Position numbers and translations under genes: made by a program. Below, in pieces: positions 28,137 to 35,879 of a stretch of 64,000 nt of DNA. This DNA is from Pseudomonadota bacterium (GTDB lineage Bacteria; Myxococcota; Myxococcia; Myxococcales; Myxococcaceae), in NCBI GenBank assembly GCA_023426545.1, contig JAFAAN010000171.1:186001-250000 (forward strand). The letters are read 5' to 3'. Under the pieces are notes generated by a model that was not told the DNA's origin, did no database searches, and saw only the letters and a program-made list of their open reading frames with translations. Each line of letters opens with the position of its first letter. The first letter of the stretch is position 1.

Positions 28137-28403
28137 GAGGTCTCCTCGGCGGCCCCTTCGCGTCGGCCTCGGGAAGGGGCGCCGGCCCCGGGCGTTTCAA
28201 GCGCCGTGCCCCTGCCGAGGAGACGTGCTTTCGCGGGGTTGGCATTTCCGCCGTGTACATCCGCCTGCACAGCGGCGCGCAGTCAGGCTCACGGCGTTGG
28301 CCATTGGCGGTGGTCGACCGGCGGGAGGCGCGGGGGTATAACGCCGCGTCCCGCCGAGTGTGGGCCGGCCTATCGCCCGGAACGACTCAAGGAGCACCAG
28401 TCC

Positions 28404-30707
28404 GTGGAGAGCGAAGTCGAACAGCAGCGGGAGCAGACCTTCTCCGAGGCCATCCTCGGCAAGGACTTCTTCCAGGCGAAATGGGCGAAGCGGTGGCTGG
28501 AGCTGTCCTTCAGCCTGCGCGTCGTGACGGCCACGGCGGGGTTCGCGGCCCTGCTCTTCCTCCCCTACCTGGGCGCGGTGGGGCTCTGGGACTGCTGGGA
28601 GACGCACTACGGCGAGGTCGCGCGGATGATGATCGTCCGCCAGGACTACGTGTACCCCTTCTGGGAGGGCGCGTGGTTCTTCTCCAAGCCGCCGCTCACC
28701 ATGTGGATGCAGGCGCTGGGCATGAACGCCGTGGGCGCGGTGAACCCCGGCGGGGTACTCGGGCGCTACACCGAGTGGGGCATGCGGGTGCCCTTCGCGC
28801 TGCTGAGCATCGCCGCGGTGGCGCTGCTGTCGCTGGCCGTGGCCCGCGTGGTGTCCCGGCGCGCGGGGCTGGCCACCGGCTTCGTGCTGGCCACCATGCC
28901 GCTGTACTTCCTCCTCACGCGGCAGACGGTGACGGACACGCCCTTCGTCACCACCTTCATCTGCGCCATGGCGTGCGCGCTCATCGGCCAGCTGGATGAG
29001 ACGACGAAGCACCGCGCCGCCTGGTGGTATGGCTTCTATTTCTTCGCGGGCCTGTCCGCGCTGGCCAAGGGCCTGCTCGGCGTGGGGCTCCCCGCCGTCA
29101 TCCTGGTGCTGTACGCCGCGCTGTCCGTCATCCCCTGGGACAGCGCCAGCCTGGACGCGCACCTGAAGTGGCTCACGCAGTCCCGCTTCCGCAAGGACGT
29201 GCGCGAGGGCCGCCAGCCCATGCCCGTGTTGTGGGGGCAGATGTACCGGATGCACCTGGGCACCGGCATTCTGGTGTTCCTCGCGGTGGCGGGCCCCTGG
29301 TACCTGACGCTGTCCCTGTTCGGCTCCGTGGACGACGAGGGCAAGCTCTTCTGGTACCGCTTCTTCGTCCACGACCACCTCAACCGCCTCACGGCGGGGG
29401 TGCACACCACCACGCCGGGCGGCACGTTCATCTACTTCATCGAGCAGGGGGGCTTCGCCATCTTCCCCTGGGTGGCGCTGCTGCCCGGGGCCTTCTCGGT
29501 GGTGGCGCGGCTGAAGCTGCGCTCGGCGAAGGCGGCGGACCACCTGGCCATCATCGCGGTGCTGTGGGTGGCCTTCTCCTTCTGGCTGCTGTCCTCCAGC
29601 GCCACCAAGTTCCACCACTACGTCTTCCCGGTGCTGCCGGGCCTGGCCGTCCTCCTGGCGCTGTTCATCGACCGGCTGTGGGACGAGGGCATCTCCGCGC
29701 ACGCGGTGAGCCTCATCTTCGGGCTCATGCTCTTCGTCCTGGTGGGGAAGAACATCGCGGAGAACCCGAAGATCTACACCGACCTCTTCGTCTACAACTA
29801 CGACCGGCCCTACCCGCAGGACCTGGTGACGAAGCCCATCGCCTTCTTCTCCTCGCGTCCGCTGTGGACGGGAGACCTGGTGACGTTGGTGCTGCTGGCC
29901 ATTGGCGTCTACCTCTCGTTCGACGCCTTCTCCGCGAAGGGACGGGCGCGGACGACGCCGAGCGCGCGCGCCGTGGCGCTGCTGCTGCTGCTGGGGGGCG
30001 TGGCCACCCTGGGCGCGGTGAGCGCCCAGGCGCAGGTGTCCGCCAAGGCGCTGGCGGGCGTGGCGGTGGTCATCGTCGCGGGCTACCTGGGCTGGGAGTC
30101 CATGCGGTCGAGCGGCGAGGGCCGCGCGTCGCTCCAGACGTTCGCCGGCGTGCTGGCGGTGGTGGGCGTGGCGCTCGCGGTGCGCGGCTTCCGTCAGCCG
30201 GCGGTGGAGGACTCGCTGCTCAAGGCGCTGTCGGAGCCCGTCAGCATCAAGAAGTCGCTGGGCTTCACCTTCGCGGTGGCGGGCGGCATGGCGGTGGTCG
30301 CGGCGCTGATGCGGGCGCGGGCGATGCTCTTCGGCACCTTCTGGGTGCTCGCCGCGGGGATGGCGCTCTGGTTCAACTGGAGCCACTGGGTGGACCTGTC
30401 CCACCACTGGACGCAGCGCGACCTCTTCTGGCGGTACTACGCGCAGCGCCAGGAGGGCGAGCCCATCATCGCGTACATGATGAACTGGCGCGGCGAGACG
30501 CTCTACTCGCAGAACATGGTGGAGCAGTACCGCGCGTCGGACGCGAACGCGCGCATGCGTGCCGCGGCCCAGCGCCCGGGCCGGGAGTGGGCCCTGGTGG
30601 AGCACAACCGGCTCAACCTGCTGCGCACCGCGGTGGGCGCGGACAAGGTCGTCACGCCGGTGGATCGGGACATCAACAACAAGTTCGTCCTGGTGACCAT
30701 CGATTGA
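28404..30707 (+). CDS. ArnT-like membrane glycosyltransferase
   Basis: A 767-residue polytopic protein of the PMT/ArnT (GT39/GT83-like) superfamily, which transfers sugars from polyprenyl-phosphate donors to lipid or protein acceptors outside the membrane. The first periplasmic loop carries CWETHYGEVARMM and FFSKPPLTMWMQA, the regions that hold acidic and substrate residues in this superfamily. About a dozen hydrophobic segments follow, and then a soluble C terminus. GTG at 28404 was chosen because AAGGAG lies nine bases upstream; the upstream frame is non-coding. The stop overlaps the TTG of the next gene. The acceptor is unknown. Confidence 0.85.
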   Translation: MESEVEQQREQTFSEAILGKDFFQAKWAKRWLELSFSLRVVTATAGFAALLFLPYLGAVGLWDCWETHYGEVARMMIVRQDYVYPFWEGAWFFSKPPLTMWMQALGMNAVGAVNPGGVLGRYTEWGMRVPFALLSIAAVALLSLAVARVVSRRAGLATGFVLATMPLYFLLTRQTVTDTPFVTTFICAMACALIGQLDETTKHRAAWWYGFYFFAGLSALAKGLLGVGLPAVILVLYAALSVIPWDSASLDAHLKWLTQSRFRKDVREGRQPMPVLWGQMYRMHLGTGILVFLAVAGPWYLTLSLFGSVDDEGKLFWYRFFVHDHLNRLTAGVHTTTPGGTFIYFIEQGGFAIFPWVALLPGAFSVVARLKLRSAKAADHLAIIAVLWVAFSFWLLSSSATKFHHYVFPVLPGLAVLLALFIDRLWDEGISAHAVSLIFGLMLFVLVGKNIAENPKIYTDLFVYNYDRPYPQDLVTKPIAFFSSRPLWTGDLVTLVLLAIGVYLSFDAFSAKGRARTTPSARAVALLLLLGGVATLGAVSAQAQVSAKALAGVAVVIVAGYLGWESMRSSGEGRASLQTFAGVLAVVGVALAVRGFRQPAVEDSLLKALSEPVSIKKSLGFTFAVAGGMAVVAALMRARAMLFGTFWVLAAGMALWFNWSHWVDLSHHWTQRDLFWRYYAQRQEGEPIIAYMMNWRGETLYSQNMVEQYRASDANARMRAAAQRPGREWALVEHNRLNLLRTAVGADKVVTPVDRDINNKFVLVTID

Positions 30708-31621
30708 GCGGCATCCACGTCCAGGGACTGGGCAAGCGCTTCGGCGACCGCGTGGCCGTGGAGGCGCTGTCCTTCCACGTGCGGCCCGGTGAGGTCTTCG
30801 GGCTGCTGGGGCCCAACGGCGCGGGGAAGACGACCACGGTCCGCATGCTCACCGGGCTGCTGCGCCCCAGCGAGGGCGAGGCCACCGTCTGGGGGCATCG
30901 GGTGGACCGCGACGGCGAGCCGCTGCGCAAGGTGGTGGGGCTGCTCACGGAGCAGCCCGGCCTCTATGACAGGCTCACCGCTCGGGAGAACCTGCGCTTC
31001 TTCATGAAGCTGCACGAGCTGGACGAGTCCCGCGCCTGGCCCCGCGCCCTCCACTACCTGGAGCGCTTCGGGCTGGGCGGGCGCGAGCTGGAGCCGGTGG
31101 GCGGCTTCTCCAAGGGCATGCGGCAGAAGCTGGCCATCGTGCGGACGCTGGTCCACGACCCGAAGGTCATCTTCCTGGACGAGCCCACCAGCGGCCTGGA
31201 CCCGGAGTCCGCGCGCACGGTGCGCGACGCCGTGGCGGAGCTGGCGTTGGAGGGGCGCACCATCGTCCTGTGCTCACACAACCTGGCGGAGGTGGAGCGC
31301 CTGTGCGAGCGCGTGGCCGTGGTGAAGCGCCGCCTGCTGGCCATGGGGCCGGTGCGCGAGCTGCGCCACGCGGGGCAGGCGCTGGAGGTGCGCGTGGACG
31401 GCGAGGCGGAGCGCTTCCTCGGCGCGCTGATGCGGCTGCCCTTCGAGCCCAATGTCCTGGCCGAGGGGCCGCGGCTGCGCGTCATGCTGGGGGACGAGGC
31501 GCATGCCCCCGACGTCGTGGCGTGCCTGGTGGGCGCGGGCGCGCGGGTCCACAGCGCGGTGCCCACGCAGCGGCCCCTGGAAGAGGTCTACCTGGAGCTG
31601 CTGAGCGAGGGGAGGGGATAG
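30704..31621 (+). CDS. ABC-2 type transporter, ATP-binding subunit
   Basis: A 305-residue ATPase. Walker A is GPNGAGKTTT, the signature region is GGFSKGMRQK (degenerate relative to LSGGQ, as in many ABC-2 exporters), Walker B is VIFLDEPTSGLD and the H-loop is SHN. The TTG at 30704 overlaps the stop of the glycosyltransferase gene (TTGA). No better start exists upstream before the family N terminus (VQGLGKRFG). The permease gene follows after three bases. Confidence 0.92.
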   Translation: MSGIHVQGLGKRFGDRVAVEALSFHVRPGEVFGLLGPNGAGKTTTVRMLTGLLRPSEGEATVWGHRVDRDGEPLRKVVGLLTEQPGLYDRLTARENLRFFMKLHELDESRAWPRALHYLERFGLGGRELEPVGGFSKGMRQKLAIVRTLVHDPKVIFLDEPTSGLDPESARTVRDAVAELALEGRTIVLCSHNLAEVERLCERVAVVKRRLLAMGPVRELRHAGQALEVRVDGEAERFLGALMRLPFEPNVLAEGPRLRVMLGDEAHAPDVVACLVGAGARVHSAVPTQRPLEEVYLELLSEGRG

Positions 31622-31624
31622 CCC

Positions 31625-32425
31625 ATGTCATTCCGCCCGAAGCGTGCCCTGGCGGTGTTCTGGAAGGACTTCCTGGACCTGCGGAAGAACGTGGGTCTGC
31701 TGGTGTCCATGTCGGTGCTGCCGGCCGTCATGGTGCTGGTGCCCGTTGGCGTGGTGTGGACGTACGTTCGCACGCCCAACCACGCGGACCTGCGCAGCGT
31801 GGCGCTCTTCTACGACCCGACGCTGCCGCTGGGGGCCAGCGCCGCGCGCTTCCTCATCGATAAGACGCTCACCGACTGGTTCGGCATGTTCCTGGTGATG
31901 CCGGTGTTCGTGCCCATCCTCATCGCGTCCCAGAGCGTGGCGGGGGAGAAGGAGCGGCGCACGCTGGAGCCGCTGCTGTCCTCGCCGGTGACGGCGGCGG
32001 AGCTGGTGACGGGCAAGAGCCTGGCGGCGCTGGTGCCCTCCGTGGCCATCACCTGGACGGCCTTCGCCCTGTTCTGCGTGGGCGTGGACATCGTCGCGTG
32101 GCCGCTGGTGCAGATGCCGCTGATGCCCAACGCGCTGTGGACCTTCGGAGTATTTGTCATCGCGCCGCTGTTCGCCTTCTTCGGCAATGGGGTGGCGGTG
32201 CTCATCTCCGCGCGGGTGAGCGAGGCGCGCATGGCCCAGCAGCTCTCCGCGCTGGTGGTGCTGCCGCTGGTGGGCATGGTGGGGGGCCAGATTGCGGGCG
32301 TGCTCAAGGCGGGGCTCGGGTACTACGTGCTCCAGGGGGCGGTGGTGCTGGTGCTGGACGCCTTCCTGCTGTGGGCCAGCATCCGACTGCTGGACCGCGA
32401 GCGCCTGGTGAGCCGCTGGGGCTGA
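31625..32425 (+). CDS. ABC-2 type transporter, permease subunit
   Basis: A 266-residue integral membrane protein with six predicted helices. A cytoplasmic N terminus precedes TM1 (VGLLVSMSVLPAVMVLVPVGVVW). The soluble loop between TM1 and TM2 is short, and SVAGEKERRTLEPLLSSPVTAAE is the ABC-2 motif that contacts the ATPase. It forms an exporter with the upstream ATPase. The glycosyltransferase in the same operon suggests a lipid-linked sugar or glycolipid as substrate, which is inference. Confidence 0.9.
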   Translation: MSFRPKRALAVFWKDFLDLRKNVGLLVSMSVLPAVMVLVPVGVVWTYVRTPNHADLRSVALFYDPTLPLGASAARFLIDKTLTDWFGMFLVMPVFVPILIASQSVAGEKERRTLEPLLSSPVTAAELVTGKSLAALVPSVAITWTAFALFCVGVDIVAWPLVQMPLMPNALWTFGVFVIAPLFAFFGNGVAVLISARVSEARMAQQLSALVVLPLVGMVGGQIAGVLKAGLGYYVLQGAVVLVLDAFLLWASIRLLDRERLVSRWG

Positions 32426-32478
32426 GCGCCCGGCCGTCGGCTCGGGGGGCATGCGGCCTGCCGGGCGGCTAGGATTTC

Positions 32479-32493
32479 GCCAGTGAAACTGGC
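32479..32493. promoter_or_regulatory. Palindrome at the -24 position of the next promoter
   Basis: GCCAGT-GAA-ACTGGC is a perfect inverted repeat that overlaps the first bases of the candidate sigma-54 promoter. A regulator bound here would cover the promoter. Confidence 0.3.
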
Positions 32494-32505
32494 ATGTTGG
32501 AAGCA
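32490..32505 (+). promoter_or_regulatory. Candidate sigma-54 promoter of the SPFH gene
   Basis: TGGCAT-N5-AAGCA keeps the GG and GC positions at the right offset but lacks the TT of the -12 box. The predicted start near 32517 would leave a leader of about 104 bases. Confidence 0.3.
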
Positions 32506-32620
32506 GGTGGCGGTACGTGAGCGCGCGCGCTTTCGTCCCGGGTGCCATGCTCTTAAAAGGGGTGGCGTGGTGGTGCGGGTTGACCGGCTGCCAACGCGGC
32601 CACGGAGGCGCTGACTGGCA

Positions 32621-33661
32621 ATGGGAATCTTCGACAGCATCAAGGGTGAGGCGAAGCGCAACTTCATCGCCCGAGCGGACACGGCGAAGGGCGACATCAT
32701 CTACAAGTATCCGGAGAACAACATCCGGATGCTGACCCAGCTCACCGTCGATGCGGACGAGGTCGCGCTCTTCGCCAAGGACGGCAAGGTGGAGGGCAAG
32801 CTCGGGCCCGGCCGTCACTCGTTGGACACGAACAACATCCCGTTCCTGTCCCGGCTCATCGAGGGCTTCACGGGCGGCAATCTCTTCATCTCCGAGGTCT
32901 TCTTCGTCTCCACCCGCGAGGTGGCCGGCGTGAAGTTCGGCGGCCCCATCGGTGACGTGAGGGACCCGGAGACGGGCCTGGGCATCGGCACCATGGTGTA
33001 CGGCGACTTCTCCATCCGCGTGACGGACCCGGAGCGCCTCGTGGTGGGCCTGGTGGGCATGGGCCGCACCGGCAACGACGAGCTGCTCGGCTGGTTCAAG
33101 AACCAGGTCCTCAAGGTGACGCGCGACCGCATCGCGGAGCTGCTTGTCAAGAAGCGCTGGCCGCTGCTCGACGTCACGAGTGGTGCGTACACGGAGGAAA
33201 TCGAGACCGAGGTCATCGCCGGCCTCAAGCCCCACGTGGATGGCTATGGCCTCACCGTGGTGCGGATGGGCAACTTCCACGTCTCCATCAAGGAGGAGGA
33301 CGAGGCGACCCTGAAGAAGCTGGGCAAGGACGTGGCCTACTCGCGTCTGGCTGGCGGCTTCCAACAGTATGCCCAGGGGCAGGCGATGCTCGGCGCGGCC
33401 GAGGGTATGGCCAAGGGCGGTGGGGGTGACGGCGGCGCTGGCAACGCGCTGGGGGGCATGGGCATGGGCATGGGCTTCGGGATGGCCCAGCAGTTCATGA
33501 ACTCGCAGCAGCGGGCCCCGGAGCCCGCACCCGCGGCGCCTCCGGCGGACACGCGCAGCCCCGCGCAGCGGCTGAAGGAACTCAAGGAGCTGAAGGACGC
33601 CGGCGTGCTGTCCGACGATGAGTACAACGCCAAGCGCGCGGAGCTGATGAAGCTTCTGTAG
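32621..33661 (+). CDS. SPFH/band-7 protein with C-terminal SHOCT domain
   Basis: A 346-residue soluble protein of the SPFH 'virion core protein'-type family. The SPFH domain covers about residues 30-245 (GRHSLDTNNIPFLSRL, FVSTREVAGVKFGGP). A Gly/Met-rich linker follows (MAKGGGGDGG, GMGMGMGFGM). The C-terminal SHOCT domain covers about residues 310-346 (LKELKDAGVLSDDEYNAKRAEL), a short oligomerisation module. No membrane anchor is seen. Related proteins assemble into large rings on membranes; the role here is unknown. A GGAGG ribosome site lies 11 bases before the ATG. Confidence 0.88.
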   Translation: MGIFDSIKGEAKRNFIARADTAKGDIIYKYPENNIRMLTQLTVDADEVALFAKDGKVEGKLGPGRHSLDTNNIPFLSRLIEGFTGGNLFISEVFFVSTREVAGVKFGGPIGDVRDPETGLGIGTMVYGDFSIRVTDPERLVVGLVGMGRTGNDELLGWFKNQVLKVTRDRIAELLVKKRWPLLDVTSGAYTEEIETEVIAGLKPHVDGYGLTVVRMGNFHVSIKEEDEATLKKLGKDVAYSRLAGGFQQYAQGQAMLGAAEGMAKGGGGDGGAGNALGGMGMGMGFGMAQQFMNSQQRAPEPAPAAPPADTRSPAQRLKELKELKDAGVLSDDEYNAKRAELMKLL

Positions 33662-33752
33662 CACTTCCGTCACGGCGACGTGGTACGTCAGGGCCTCTGT
33701 CCGACACCGGGCGGGGGCCCTTCGTGTGTCCGGGGGCTGCCCTCCGGGTCAA

Positions 33753-33781
33753 TGGACCACAAAGAATGACTTGGATACAGT
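33753..33781 (+). promoter_or_regulatory. Candidate sigma-70 promoter upstream of the cotH-like gene
   Basis: TGGACC, a 17-base spacer and TACAGT, each four of six to consensus, lie in the 295-base gap before the CotH-type gene. The leader would be about 170 bases. I see no other gene in this gap. Confidence 0.3.
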
Positions 33782-33956
33782 GTGCGGGCTCGTCCGCCAC
33801 GCGGCGTGCGGACCGGGGCCTCCCTCTGGGAGAACGGTGACGCGCACCGCCGCCCAAGGACGGGGGGGACGTAACTGCGGGAAGCAGCACGCTCCAGCGG
33901 GCCGGACGTCCCCGCGCCAGCCTTGGCTGGCCAATGGCACTCAGGGAGATACGGCG

Positions 33957-35879
33957 TTGAAGCCTTTTCGTTGCAGGTCCCGCTCGTTGTGGTTGTTGCT
34001 CGCCCTCTCGCTGACCGCTTGCCGGGAGGATGGTCCTCTCACGCCTCCTCCTTCGGTGGAAGAGCCGCGAGAGGAGCAAACGGTTCCCCACGTCACCATC
34101 GACGGGATGGACAACGAGTCCGGAGTCCTGCGTGGCACCATCCAGGGTCAGGGCGAAATCCGTGCCGTGGGCATTCGCGTGGATGGCGTGCTCATCGGCT
34201 GGGCCGAGGTGCGTGGAGACCAGTGGAGCTTCCGGTGGCAGCCCGAGCACGGGGCCCGCTCCGTGGAGGTGGTGGCGCATGACGGCTCGAGCGAGCCGGG
34301 GCGCGCCACGCTCGTGCTCCAGCAGCTGGACTTCAGCGCGCCTCACTCGCTCTACCAGTCCACGTCGCTGCTGGCGCTCCCCGTCGCCGAGGGGCTGGTG
34401 ACGCGTTACACGCTGGATGGCACCACGCCGACGGCCACCTCTCCAGCCTATGCCGCGCCGCTCGTCCTGATGCGCAACGAGGGCGCACCCGCGCCGCTCT
34501 CCCTCATCCCGACGAACCCCCCCGAGTCACCGGTGGAGTGGCTGTGGTTGCCGCCCGCGGGCCCGGTGGGCCGCGCCGCCGTGGTGCGCTTCCAGCAGTT
34601 CCGGGGCGCCTCGCCCGAGGGGGCGTCCGGCACCCGGACCTACCTCATCGACGCGTCGCATGGCTCGCTGCCAGTCATGTCGCTGACGGTGGACCCCGAG
34701 CACTTCTTCGGCTTCGAGCACGGCATCTACGTCCCGGGCCGGACGCACGCGGAGGACCCACAGCCGGATTGGCTCTGGGGTAACGGCAACTATCACCAGG
34801 GCGGAAAGGACTGGGAGCGGCCGCTCCACGTGGAGTGGTTCCTCCCGGAGGGGCAGCCGGTGATTTCGCAGAACGCCGGCGTGCGCATCCACGGCTCCGG
34901 CAGCGCCGCGCTGCCGCACAAGAGCTTGCGCCTGTACGCGAAGGACGACTACGGCCCCAAGACGTTCAGCGCGGCCGTCTTCCCCGACCTTTCCATTGAG
35001 GAGTTCACGCGGCTCATCGTCCGCACGTCGGGGCAGGACCTGCTCTTCACCAAGGTCCGCGACTGTGTGCTCCAGGGGCTCCTGCGCGAGACGTCGCTCA
35101 ACCTGCAGGCGTGCCGCCCCACGGTGCTGTACCTCAACGGCGAGTACTGGGGGCTGCACGAGCTGCGCGAGCGGTATGACGAGTACTACCTGGCGTCGCA
35201 CCACGGCGTCGACCGCAAGCGGGTGGCCATCCTCGAGTTGAACGGTCTGCTCGACACCGGCGAGGACGGGGACGAGGAGCCCTACCTGGAGCTGCTGGAG
35301 TACATCCGGGAGAACGATGTCTCCCAGCCGGAGCACTTCGCCCACGTGGAGTCGCAGATGGATGTCGACGACTTCATCGACTACCACATCGCCGAAATCT
35401 ACTTCGCCAACGCCGACTGGCCCCACAACAACGTGAAGTTCTGGCGCTACACCCGGCCGGAGGCCAATGGTCCCGCTGCGAAGGACGGGCGCTGGCGCTG
35501 GCTGGTCTATGACCTGGATGGCGCGTTCCTGGGAGACCCGGCCTTCGACTCGCTGGAGCGCGTGCTGACGGATGACACGCTGCCGGAGTGGTCCGTCGTC
35601 ATGATTCGCAAGCTGATGACGAACCCCGACTTCAAGAGCCGCTTCGTGTCGCGGTTCCTGTGGCACCTGGACCACACGTTCACCCCGGAGCGCGTGACGG
35701 CGCACCTGGACGCGGTGGTGGGCCAGGTGGAGGCGGAGATGCCCGCGCACATCGAGCGTTGGCGCTACCCGGCCTCGGTGGAGGTCTGGCGCTACAACGT
35801 GGACGCGATGCGCGCGTTCGGCCAGGTGCGGTCGGCGCACGTGCGCCAGCACCTGGAAGCGGCGTTCGGCCCCTTCTAG
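33957..35879 (+). CDS. CotH-type kinase family lipoprotein
   Basis: A 640-residue lipoprotein. The TTG start at 33957 has GGGAG eight bases upstream and is followed by a lipoprotein signal (LWLLLALSLTAC, lipidated Cys22). An Ig-like or chitobiase-like region covers about 40-225 (TRYTLDGTTPTATSPAYAAP). The CotH domain covers about 235-620: GVRIHGSGSAALPHKSL, DWPHNNVKFWR and WLVYDLDGAF, with the metal-binding Asp pair. CotH proteins are atypical protein kinases, first known from Bacillus spore coats. A surface or spore-coat role in a sporulating myxobacterium is possible but inferred. The stop overlaps that of the convergent peptidase gene. Confidence 0.85.
   Translation: MKPFRCRSRSLWLLLALSLTACREDGPLTPPPSVEEPREEQTVPHVTIDGMDNESGVLRGTIQGQGEIRAVGIRVDGVLIGWAEVRGDQWSFRWQPEHGARSVEVVAHDGSSEPGRATLVLQQLDFSAPHSLYQSTSLLALPVAEGLVTRYTLDGTTPTATSPAYAAPLVLMRNEGAPAPLSLIPTNPPESPVEWLWLPPAGPVGRAAVVRFQQFRGASPEGASGTRTYLIDASHGSLPVMSLTVDPEHFFGFEHGIYVPGRTHAEDPQPDWLWGNGNYHQGGKDWERPLHVEWFLPEGQPVISQNAGVRIHGSGSAALPHKSLRLYAKDDYGPKTFSAAVFPDLSIEEFTRLIVRTSGQDLLFTKVRDCVLQGLLRETSLNLQACRPTVLYLNGEYWGLHELRERYDEYYLASHHGVDRKRVAILELNGLLDTGEDGDEEPYLELLEYIRENDVSQPEHFAHVESQMDVDDFIDYHIAEIYFANADWPHNNVKFWRYTRPEANGPAAKDGRWRWLVYDLDGAFLGDPAFDSLERVLTDDTLPEWSVVMIRKLMTNPDFKSRFVSRFLWHLDHTFTPERVTAHLDAVVGQVEAEMPAHIERWRYPASVEVWRYNVDAMRAFGQVRSAHVRQHLEAAFGPF

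Noticed and set aside
28137..28403. Possible small gene in the divergent gap before the glycosyltransferase
   Set aside because: Frames are short or overlap the start with no ribosome site. The gap is best read as two promoter regions, though I could not place either promoter.
33688..33721. Hairpin AGGGCC/GGCCCT as terminator of the SPFH gene
   Set aside because: The stem is six bases with a 20-base loop and only two T residues follow.
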